From NCBI GenBank assembly GCA_023437225.1, contig JAEZGS010000020.1:1-64000 (forward strand): a stretch of DNA of 64,000 nucleotides, given 5' to 3'. The notes under the pieces were generated by a model. The model saw nothing but the letters and a program-made list of their open reading frames with translations, had not been told where the DNA came from and did no database searches. Below, piece by piece: positions 16,571 through 23,954 of this stretch. Source of the DNA: Bacteroidota bacterium. GTDB lineage: Bacteria; Bacteroidota; Bacteroidia; Chitinophagales; Chitinophagaceae. The first letter of the stretch is position 1; each line of letters begins with the position of its first letter. The position numbers and the translations under genes were made by a program.

Positions 16571-17218
16571 CAAAATCCTGAGGTTACACCGGCATTGCGA
16601 TATTATATTCATGACCTGCACAATAAGCTTGCAGTTGTGCGCACGTCCGCAGGCTTGATCGATCATTATTCCACTCGCACCAGTGAAGAATTGCGATCAA
16701 TTTTACAGGAACATGTTCTTCAGATCGATAATGCACTTGATGAAATATCTGAAAAGCTTGGGGAGTTTTCTTTATTCCTTCGGTTGAACTCAAGTGAGGA
16801 TGACATGCAGGAAATTTCTTTGCCTGACCTGGTAAGAGAGGTTGTTGAAATGATGCCGAACAGTGCGTTAATTGAAATGAAAGCACCAGAACAGAGTTTA
16901 GTAAAAGTTCATACGGATCATGTAATAACAGCATTTCATAAACTGTTACGTATTGTATGGGCTATCGCCGATAAAGAAAAAAAACTGTCGCTTACGGTGA
17001 AGCAGCACTCTGTTGAATTCGTATTTGTCTCTGATCCAAAATATTCAAGGGAAGCCAGCAAGATGGAAGGATTTATAGTCGATGCGGGAGCACCGGAACT
17101 ACATGGCGAGCCAGGAGATATCTACCTGGTAAAAAAAATTCTGGATGCTTATAAAATTAAGATAACATGGAGGGCCGATGACGATCGGATGCACATTATT
17201 TGCCGATTCCCTTCATAA
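16568..17218 (+). CDS. Degenerate histidine-kinase-like phosphotransfer protein
   Basis: A 216-residue cytoplasmic protein. Residues 10-80 look like a histidine-kinase dimerisation helix pair, with an H-box IHDLHNKLAVVRTS (candidate phospho-His H15). The last 90 residues keep the outline of a GHKL ATPase domain, ending DIYLVKKILDAYKIKITW... MHIICRFPS as in the G2 box and final strand of kinases. The ATP-binding residues are absent: no N-box Asn, no DxGxG, no glycine-rich lid. That organisation recalls ChpT/Spo0B-type phosphotransferases, which keep the fold but do not bind ATP; a decayed kinase is the alternative. It is coupled to the upstream PLD gene and convergent with a NarL-type regulator, overlapping it by 23 bp. 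Confidence 0.72.
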   Translation: MQNPEVTPALRYYIHDLHNKLAVVRTSAGLIDHYSTRTSEELRSILQEHVLQIDNALDEISEKLGEFSLFLRLNSSEDDMQEISLPDLVREVVEMMPNSALIEMKAPEQSLVKVHTDHVITAFHKLLRIVWAIADKEKKLSLTVKQHSVEFVFVSDPKYSREASKMEGFIVDAGAPELHGEPGDIYLVKKILDAYKIKITWRADDDRMHIICRFPS

Positions 17219-17858
17219 CATTCACCGATAGTGTATCATCATCCTGTGCGTTCATCAGGGCATTTAATTGAGCCCGCGACTTTACCTTATACTTTTTGTA
17301 TATGTTCTTTATATGATGATTGACGGTATATGCAGAGATAAATAATTTTTCTGCGATCTGAACATAAGAATGACCTTCAAACAGTAGTTCAATGATCTCC
17401 TGTTCACGCTCTGTCAGGTCCTGGAATTTTTTCGATTTTACAAAGATAGAATTGATCAGTTTATAAGCAACCTGAGGCGATAGAACCACACCGTCTCGCA
17501 TGGTATCTATTATTGCCTGGTGCATATTCAATAGTCCGGTATTTTTAAGAACGTATCCACGTGCACCTTTCTTAAGGCACTCCATGATCAGGTCTTCCTT
17601 GTTATGACTGGTCAGAACTAAAATACGAGCAGCGGGGTGTTTCTTCAATAGGTCCTGTATTCCTTCATGTCCCTGCATCCCTGGCAGACAAAGATCTAAC
17701 AGTATTATGTCTGGCTGCTCTTCACCTGATTTTTTTCTCAGGGCTTCTTCGAGGGTGGTGCAGGCGAAAACTACTTTATAGGCTGCAATTTCCTGCAGAT
17801 ATTCCTGGTAGTTTTTCAGTAGAAAGAAATTGTCTTCGATAATTCCGATGCGGATCAT
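17196..17858 (-). CDS. NarL/LuxR family response regulator
   Basis: A 220-residue two-domain regulator. The receiver has E8-D9, phospho-acceptor D55 in IILLDLCLPGMQG, T83 and K105, all intact. The LuxR-type HTH occupies about residues 145-205 with LTEREQEIIELLFEGHSYVQIAEKLF and the recognition helix SAYTVNHHIKNIYKKYKV. It should bind DNA when phosphorylated. Its cognate kinase is not encoded beside it; the convergent 216-residue degenerate kinase is a candidate partner. A TAGATTTG box lies about 47 nt before the ATG. Confidence 0.93.
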   Translation of the reverse strand: MIRIGIIEDNFFLLKNYQEYLQEIAAYKVVFACTTLEEALRKKSGEEQPDIILLDLCLPGMQGHEGIQDLLKKHPAARILVLTSHNKEDLIMECLKKGARGYVLKNTGLLNMHQAIIDTMRDGVVLSPQVAYKLINSIFVKSKKFQDLTEREQEIIELLFEGHSYVQIAEKLFISAYTVNHHIKNIYKKYKVKSRAQLNALMNAQDDDTLSVNVMKGIGK

Positions 17859-17904
17859 AAACGTTAGTTGGCTCTTTGCACATTCCAGACGCGTGCCGTA
17901 CCCC

Positions 17905-17912
17905 CAAATCTA
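17905..17912 (-). promoter_or_regulatory. TAnnTTTG box before the NarL-type regulator
   Basis: TAGATTTG on the minus strand predicts a transcription start near 17898 and a leader of about 40 nt. The expected -33 TTG is missing or misplaced. The rest of the 213-bp spacer (17859-18071) shows no gene. Confidence 0.4.
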
Positions 17913-18071
17913 GCCATGAACAAATTCTGATGAGCATTAAAAAAAGGCCTCATTCTTTTAATGTCTACATGTTTTAGGGATAAAAACGCCGAATTCTACA
18001 AATAAACTACTAATTCAAGCTATTAATTGTCCCGCCTTTCCAGCCTACTTTGCCGCCATTAAAATGTTTGC

Positions 18072-18725
18072 ATGCCCCTCACCCGATCGATCAATGTAGG
18101 AATCATTGAAAGTGACGATTTTTTATTGAAGAGTTATAACGATTTTCTTAAGGATTATGGAGACATAAACATTTCGTTTGCGGTTAATTCAATGACCGCC
18201 TTTGGACAAATTGTGAAGCGACGACTTCGCGACAAACCGAACATAATATTATTGGGCGTTGAAGCAAATCTGAAGATTGGGTTGGACGCTATCAGAATAC
18301 TTCATTTCCAGTTTCCAGGAGTAAGGGTGATCATACTCAGTTCGGAAGAAACCGATGCTTTTATAATGCAGGCCTTGCGCACTGGTGCATCGTCAATACT
18401 ATTCAAGCGATTTGGAATGGTCGAAATTTTTGACACGATCATAAAAGTAAATGAGCATGGAGCTTTTTTGCACCCTGAAATAAGCGCTCGCATCATGAAC
18501 TATATGCGATCAAGCATGTCAAAAGAGATCACAGATAAACTCACTCCAAAAGAAATTGAGCTTGTGTTGCTTTTGAGCAAGGGGCTCAGCTACCAGGAAG
18601 TTGCCGAACAATTAAAGATCAGCACCTATGCTGTTACCTACCGAATGCGAAGAATACACGAAAAACTGAACATCACATCGAAAGCTCAGTTGCTATCGCT
18701 GGTTCGAAAGGGAAGCTGGCAATAA
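18072..18725 (+). CDS. LuxR-type regulator with pseudo-receiver domain
   Basis: A 217-residue protein with the same layout as the neighbouring NarL regulator, but the position of the phospho-acceptor Asp is Gly: PNIILLGVEANLKIGLDA (G62) aligns with PDIILLDLCLPGMQG. Part of the acid pocket (E13, D15) and the conserved Lys of ILFKRFG remain. The HTH (about residues 150-210; LTPKEIELVLLLSKGLSYQEVAEQLK, STYAVTYRMRRIHEKLNI) looks intact, so DNA binding without classical phosphorylation is expected. The stop is 3 bp before the PQQ dehydrogenase gene, which it may regulate as an operon partner. Confidence 0.9.
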   Translation: MPLTRSINVGIIESDDFLLKSYNDFLKDYGDINISFAVNSMTAFGQIVKRRLRDKPNIILLGVEANLKIGLDAIRILHFQFPGVRVIILSSEETDAFIMQALRTGASSILFKRFGMVEIFDTIIKVNEHGAFLHPEISARIMNYMRSSMSKEITDKLTPKEIELVLLLSKGLSYQEVAEQLKISTYAVTYRMRRIHEKLNITSKAQLLSLVRKGSWQ

Positions 18726-18728
18726 TCA

Positions 18729-20846
18729 ATGAAAGGCTTATCTTTCGTTATGCGTATTGCTGCCCTACTTTTCCTCATCGTTGCCCTATCGTGCAAGCAA
18801 AAAAAAAATGTTGACTGGCCTGTTTACCATAGTAGTAAAGCGGCGGATCATTTTTCCGGGGCCGATGAGATCACTGCTTCAAATTTAAATCGCTTAACCA
18901 CAGTATGGACTTATCAAACCGGAGATAACAGTGAGCAGCCCGCGGATTTTCAGTGTAATCCCATTGTCGTAAACGGTGTGATGTATCTCACCTCACCTAA
19001 ATTAAAATTGATAGCTCTTGATGCCGCATCAGGAAAGGAGCTTTGGAAATTCGATCCTTTTCAAAATCGTGATCCGCAGGTCCATGCAAGCAGGGGAGTC
19101 GTTTATTGGTCCGACCCAGCCAATGTTTCGGATCAGCGAATCCTGTTCACTGCCGGTGACTATTTATATGCAATAAATGCCCTGAACGGAGCGCTGATAC
19201 AGGGTTTTGGGGATAGCGGAAAGGTTTCGTTACACGCTGGTCTGGACCGTGATGTGAAAGACCTTTATGTGGTTGTTACAACCCCTGGCATAGTATATCA
19301 GAACCTTCTTATTCTCGGCAGCAGGGTTTCCGAAAACCATGGGGCGGCCCCCGGGCATGTTCGTGCTTACAACATCCGAACAGGAAAACGCCAATGGATC
19401 TTTCATACGATTCCGCAACCTGGTAGTTCGGCGGCGAAGACCTGGCCTGCCGATGCATTAGATAAAGCGGGTGGCGCAAATGCATGGGCTGGTTTCAGCC
19501 TTGATTCGGCCAGGGATATGGTGTTTGTACCAACAGGATCTGCAGCATACGATTTCTATGGAGCCGATCGGCACGGAGAAAACCTATATGCCAATTGCGT
19601 GCTTGCGCTTCGCGCATCCACCGGCGAATATCTCTGGCATTACCAAACAGTGAAACATGATGTGTGGGACCGTGATCATCCCTGTCAACCGGTATTGCTT
19701 ACCGTTAAGCATAATGGAAAAAATATCGATGCGGTTGCTCAGGCAACGAAGAGCGGCTATGTGTTTCTGCTGGACCGGGAAACAGGTAAGCCGCTTTTCC
19801 CTGTGGAAGAAAGACCCGTACCATCGAGTGATCTTGATGGTGAAAAGACATGGCCTACGCAGCTATTTCCTACCAAACCAGAACCGTTTGCACGTCAGGT
19901 TTTCAGGGAAGAAGACGTTACCAATATTTCTGCGGCTTCCAAATTGAGCGTAAGGCAGCGATTTCGCGGCGTTCGCTCTGGTGGACAGTTTGTGCCTCCC
20001 TCACGCGAAGGCACGATGATCTTCCCGGGATTTGACGGAGGTGCGGAGTGGGGTGGTGTTGCAACCGATCAGAAGAAAGGCATCGTTTACATTAACTCAA
20101 ACGAGATGCCGTGGATATTGACAATGGTTGAAGCAACACATGTTGAAGGTGGGCAATTGGGTCAGCAGTTATATGTGAAGAATTGTATGAGTTGTCATGG
20201 ACAGGATCGCATGGGCGATCAACATAATTTTCCTTCGCTCATCGGCATTGAGAAAAGAATGGACAGCGATTCCATCCACACCCTCCTTGAAAATGGCAGG
20301 GGGAGAATGGCATCTTTCCGGTACCTCAGTGGCTCAGAACGGCAGGCGATCGTTGATTACATTATGGGTAAAAGAACGCCCCATTCAACAGGAAAGAAAT
20401 CAGGCAGCAAACCAGAAGGACCGGCTTTTGTTTCGACAGGATACAATCGATTTCTTGATCCCGATGGCTATCCTGCCGTGAAGCCGCCGTGGGGTACACT
20501 CAACGCCATCGATATGAACAAAGGAGAGATTGTTTGGAAAGTGCCTTTAGGTGAGTTTGAAGAATTAACGCAGAAAGGAGTTCCAGTTACGGGAACCGAG
20601 AACTATGGAGGACCTTTACTGACTTCTACAGGTCTGATTTTTATTGCGGCCACGCAGGATAAGAAGATAAGAGCATTTGACTCGCGCAATGGAAATGTTT
20701 TATGGGAGCATCAACTTCCTGCTGGTGGTTATGCTACTCCATGCACATATATGATCGACGGAAAACAATACATCACTATTGCAGCAGGCGGTGTCAAGAT
20801 GCGGAGTGCACCAGGCGACTATGTTATTACCTTCGCGCTCAGATAA
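18729..20846 (+). CDS. PQQ-dependent dehydrogenase lipoprotein with internal cytochrome c domain
   Basis: A 705-residue periplasmic enzyme anchored as a lipoprotein (hydrophobic residues 8-20, lipobox IVALSCKQ). The body is an eight-bladed quinoprotein propeller like the glucose/quinate/shikimate group, with repeated LDAASGKELWKF and INALNGALIQ blade motifs. A c-type heme motif C486-M-S-C-H490 (NCMSCHGQDRMG) starts a cytochrome c module at about residues 480-560 that interrupts the propeller; the final blades, including VPLGEFEELTQKGVPVTGTENYGG, follow. Electrons would pass from PQQ through heme to the respiratory chain. The substrate, probably an aldose or polyol, is unknown. It follows the pseudo-receiver regulator by 3 bp. 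Confidence 0.92.
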   Translation: MKGLSFVMRIAALLFLIVALSCKQKKNVDWPVYHSSKAADHFSGADEITASNLNRLTTVWTYQTGDNSEQPADFQCNPIVVNGVMYLTSPKLKLIALDAASGKELWKFDPFQNRDPQVHASRGVVYWSDPANVSDQRILFTAGDYLYAINALNGALIQGFGDSGKVSLHAGLDRDVKDLYVVVTTPGIVYQNLLILGSRVSENHGAAPGHVRAYNIRTGKRQWIFHTIPQPGSSAAKTWPADALDKAGGANAWAGFSLDSARDMVFVPTGSAAYDFYGADRHGENLYANCVLALRASTGEYLWHYQTVKHDVWDRDHPCQPVLLTVKHNGKNIDAVAQATKSGYVFLLDRETGKPLFPVEERPVPSSDLDGEKTWPTQLFPTKPEPFARQVFREEDVTNISAASKLSVRQRFRGVRSGGQFVPPSREGTMIFPGFDGGAEWGGVATDQKKGIVYINSNEMPWILTMVEATHVEGGQLGQQLYVKNCMSCHGQDRMGDQHNFPSLIGIEKRMDSDSIHTLLENGRGRMASFRYLSGSERQAIVDYIMGKRTPHSTGKKSGSKPEGPAFVSTGYNRFLDPDGYPAVKPPWGTLNAIDMNKGEIVWKVPLGEFEELTQKGVPVTGTENYGGPLLTSTGLIFIAATQDKKIRAFDSRNGNVLWEHQLPAGGYATPCTYMIDGKQYITIAAGGVKMRSAPGDYVITFALR

Positions 20847-20872
20847 AATAGAATCCCCTACAATTGCAAGTG

Positions 20873-22261
20873 ATGGATAAAGAACTGCTATCAAGATTAT
20901 ACAGCTCGCGCCGCCTCGGATCCTCGAGGGCTGAAACAAGCTCCAGGTCGGGCTTTCAAAGAGATTATGACCGCCTTATATTTTCATCACCCTTCAGGCG
21001 ACTTCAAAACAAGACGCAGGTATTTCCTTTACCGGGCACATCTTTCGTTCATAACAGGCTTACGCATTCTCTTGAAGTGGCCTCAGTGGGAAGATCCCTT
21101 GGCAAGATCGTAGGCGAAATCATCAGCGAACAGTTTCGGGGGAACAACGAAGATGCATTTGAATTTTACAGGTATGAGCTTGCCAATGTGATCGGGGCAG
21201 GATGTCTTGCACATGACATCGGCAACCCCGCATTTGGACATTCCGGTGAGAAAGCAATTTCAACTTACTTTTTTGAACGTGCTGACGAGATTATCCATGG
21301 CACAAAACTTCAGGAATATTTTGACTCGCCACAATGGTCCGATCTCATCAATTTTGAAGGCAATGCCAATGCCATTCGCATCCTTACACACAGTTTCAGA
21401 GGTCGTTTTGAAGGCGGGTTTGGACTAACTTATACAACCATCGCCTCCATACTTAAATATCCCTGCGAGTCGATTGCTGTTGACAAAAATTTCCGGCATC
21501 GAAAAAAATACGGCTTCTTTCAATCAGAAAAAGAAACAGTGCGTTCAGTTGCTCACGAAGTACGGATGCAACTCGAAACAGAACTACCCCTCGTATTCAA
21601 GCGACATCCATTTGTATATCTCGTTGAAGCCGCCGATGATATTTGTTACAATATCGTAGATATGGAAGATGCACATCGGCTTGGCATTTTGGATACCACT
21701 ACGGTGTGTGAAGCTTTCATTAACGTAATACGTCAACTGGGTGATGAAAGCCAGTCGCAGCGAGCGCTTGCACGATACCAGCAATTGGAGGACAAAAATG
21801 AAGCGCTTGCTTTTCTTCGTGCCCGTGTTATCAATATTATGGTGAATGCCGCGTCCGAAGTTTTTATTAATGCTCTTCCCGAGATCCTGCAGGGCAACTA
21901 TCAACATTCATTGATTGGATCACTTGAGTCACGCGCATCATCACTTCAATTTATCACTGAGTTGTCCATTGAAAAAATATACAATCACGATACAGTATTG
22001 CAGGTGGAAATAGCCGGATACAATGTAATGTCGGAATTGCTTCAGTTGCTGGTGCCCGCATTATTAAGCAGGAAACCAACACATAAGGAATCAAAAATAT
22101 TGAGACTATTTCCACTGCAGTTCCGCGAGTTCGAATCTACAGAGGTTCCCTATACGCGAGTACAGAATGCACTGGACCTTTTGAGTGGAATGACTGATGA
22201 ATATGCAACAGAATTGTATCGCAATATTAAAGGAATCTCAATTCCAGGTCATGGATTATAA
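20873..22261 (+). CDS. dgt: Deoxyguanosinetriphosphate triphosphohydrolase-like protein
   Basis: A 462-residue cytoplasmic HD-superfamily dNTPase. The N-terminus has SRSGFQRDYDRLIFSSPFRRLQNKTQVFPL, followed by the metal ligands RLTHSLEV (His) and the LAHDIGNPAFGHSGE box near residue 115. ADDICYNIVDMEDAHRLG (about 250) supplies the last Asp. The enzyme hydrolyses dGTP (or other dNTPs) to the nucleoside and triphosphate, limiting dNTP pools. Start is ATG at 20873; an in-frame TTG at 20864 is possible. It lies 26 bp after the PQQ dehydrogenase gene, but no functional link is apparent. Confidence 0.95.
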   Translation: MDKELLSRLYSSRRLGSSRAETSSRSGFQRDYDRLIFSSPFRRLQNKTQVFPLPGTSFVHNRLTHSLEVASVGRSLGKIVGEIISEQFRGNNEDAFEFYRYELANVIGAGCLAHDIGNPAFGHSGEKAISTYFFERADEIIHGTKLQEYFDSPQWSDLINFEGNANAIRILTHSFRGRFEGGFGLTYTTIASILKYPCESIAVDKNFRHRKKYGFFQSEKETVRSVAHEVRMQLETELPLVFKRHPFVYLVEAADDICYNIVDMEDAHRLGILDTTTVCEAFINVIRQLGDESQSQRALARYQQLEDKNEALAFLRARVINIMVNAASEVFINALPEILQGNYQHSLIGSLESRASSLQFITELSIEKIYNHDTVLQVEIAGYNVMSELLQLLVPALLSRKPTHKESKILRLFPLQFREFESTEVPYTRVQNALDLLSGMTDEYATELYRNIKGISIPGHGL

Positions 22262-22291
22262 AAACTTACCTGAACATAGCTGAAATTTAAC

Positions 22292-22309
22292 CGTGCAACC
22301 GGTTGCGCG
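22292..22309. promoter_or_regulatory. Candidate LacI-family operator upstream of the fucosidase
   Basis: CGTGCAACCGGTTGCGCG is an 18-bp palindrome with one G-T deviation and a central CG, as in operators of LacI/GalR/GntR sugar regulators (general form TGnAAnCGnTTnCA). It lies 61 bp before the GH29 start codon, between it and the dgt stop. No LacI-type regulator gene is in the window. Confidence 0.45.
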
Positions 22310-22369
22310 CCTGTGGCGGACTTACGATTTGTAAATTGTGTTGATTTCTCTAACATAATTCCGTTTGCC

Positions 22370-23860
22370 ATGACAGGAAAATCCATCACATTGCTTTTTA
22401 TATTGATCACTTCGTTGAGTCTTTCGGCTCAGAATAACGTAGTTATCATAGAGCCCGGCGACAGTCCACAGGAGATCATCCGAAAGGCAGCGAATGTTGT
22501 GCCCAGTCCGCGACAATTAAAATGGCAACAGCTGGAGCTCACGGCGTTCTTCCATTTCGGCGTCAATACTTTTACGGATAGAGAATGGGGAACCGGTAAA
22601 GAAGAACCGTCAGTTTTTAAGCCGCTGGCACTGGATGCAAGACAATGGGTTCGTGTTGCTAAAGAAGCAGGAATCAAACAGGTTATATTGACCGCTAAAC
22701 ACCACGATGGTTTTTGTCTCTGGCCATCGAAGTATACAGAACATTCGGTAAAGAACAGTCCGTGGAAAAATGGGAAAGGCGATGTTGTTAGAGAAGTGGC
22801 TGATGCCTGTCGTGAAATGAACATTGGCTTTGGTGTTTATCTCTCACCCTGGGATCGCAACTCGCAGATATACGGCACTGATGCCTATAACGACTATTTC
22901 ATAAACCAGCTTACCGAATTGTTGACACAGTATGGGCAGGTGGATGAAGTTTGGTTTGATGGAGCCAATGGTGAGGGACCGAACGGAAAGAAACAGATTT
23001 ATGATTTCGAACGTTGGTACAAACACATCCGCAAATTGCAGCCTCAGGCTACTATAGCGATCATGGGGCCCGATGTCAGATGGGTAGGTACTGAAAGCGG
23101 CTATGGACGGGAAACCGAGTGGAGCGTTGTGCCTGCAAACAATCTGGATCAGTCGGCTATCGCGTCAAATTCGCAACAGGATATTGCGTTCAAGCCGCAG
23201 GGTGATATGATGGGCGATGACCTTGCCAGCAGGGAAAAGATACTGAACGCAAAAGGACTTGTATGGTATCCTGCAGAGACGGATGTTTCTATCCGGCCAG
23301 GATGGTTTTATCATGCTGCAGAGGATGATAAGGTGAAGTCGCCAGAAAAATTATTAGATATTTATTTTGCTTCCGTTGGAAGGAACGGTGTGTTACTGCT
23401 CAATATTCCACCGGACCGAAGAGGTCTTGTGCACGAAAGTGATGTGCATGCATTGCAGGGCTGGAAGAAATCCATTGACTCAATTTTTTCGGACAACAAA
23501 CTAAAGCATGCCAAGGCAACTTCGTCACGTGCGAGTATGTTGAAACATCTTACTGATGGCAAGGATCATACTCATGCCATTGTGCCTTCGAAAGACACAA
23601 CAGCAAGCATCACGTTTACGTTGCGCGAACCTGCAACCTTTAGTGTTGTGAGCCTGCAGGAGAATATTCGCAGGGGTCAGCGGGTGGAAAAGTTTGTTGT
23701 AGAATATGAAGAGAACGGAAGTTGGAAGACGGCAACAGAGGGCACTACGATAGGGTATAAGCGATTGTTGCGCTTCAAACCTGTAACTGCATCAAAGTTG
23801 CGCGTTCGGATCTTGTCGTCAAGGCTCAATCCATACCTTGCAGAGGTAGGCGTTTTTTAG
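22370..23860 (+). CDS. Secreted alpha-L-fucosidase, GH29
   Basis: A 496-residue exported glycosidase that removes terminal alpha-L-fucose from glycans. A signal peptide occupies residues 1-21 (hydrophobic core ending SLSAQ). The catalytic barrel shows the GH29 markers FHFGVNTFTDREWGTG (about 60), KHHDGFCLWPSKYTEHS (about 110) and the nucleophile D197 in VDEVWFDGANGEGPNG. Residues about 375-496 are a C-terminal beta-sandwich, with FSVVSLQENIRRGQRVEKFVVE resembling the extra domain of GH29 subfamily B. The start at ATG 22370 puts the signal peptide first. It is followed at once by a heptamer array and then a GH20 gene, suggesting joint attack on fucosylated, GlcNAc-containing glycans. Confidence 0.94.
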   Translation: MTGKSITLLFILITSLSLSAQNNVVIIEPGDSPQEIIRKAANVVPSPRQLKWQQLELTAFFHFGVNTFTDREWGTGKEEPSVFKPLALDARQWVRVAKEAGIKQVILTAKHHDGFCLWPSKYTEHSVKNSPWKNGKGDVVREVADACREMNIGFGVYLSPWDRNSQIYGTDAYNDYFINQLTELLTQYGQVDEVWFDGANGEGPNGKKQIYDFERWYKHIRKLQPQATIAIMGPDVRWVGTESGYGRETEWSVVPANNLDQSAIASNSQQDIAFKPQGDMMGDDLASREKILNAKGLVWYPAETDVSIRPGWFYHAAEDDKVKSPEKLLDIYFASVGRNGVLLLNIPPDRRGLVHESDVHALQGWKKSIDSIFSDNKLKHAKATSSRASMLKHLTDGKDHTHAIVPSKDTTASITFTLREPATFSVVSLQENIRRGQRVEKFVVEYEENGSWKTATEGTTIGYKRLLRFKPVTASKLRVRILSSRLNPYLAEVGVF

Positions 23861-23929
23861 AAATGGGAAATGGGAAATGGGAAATGGGAAATGGGAAATG
23901 GAAATGGGAAATGGGAAATGGAAAATGGG
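23861..23929 (+). repeat. Heptamer tandem array AAATGGG, about 10 units
   Basis: Begins on the base after the fucosidase stop codon: AAATGGG repeated, with two 6-bp units and one 8-bp unit. A related array of AAATGGT-type heptamers in the same orientation follows the next gene (26265-26306), so this GH20 gene is bracketed by kindred repeats. Confidence 0.95.
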
Positions 23930-23954
23930 AATCAATAAATAGCTAAGTCGTATC

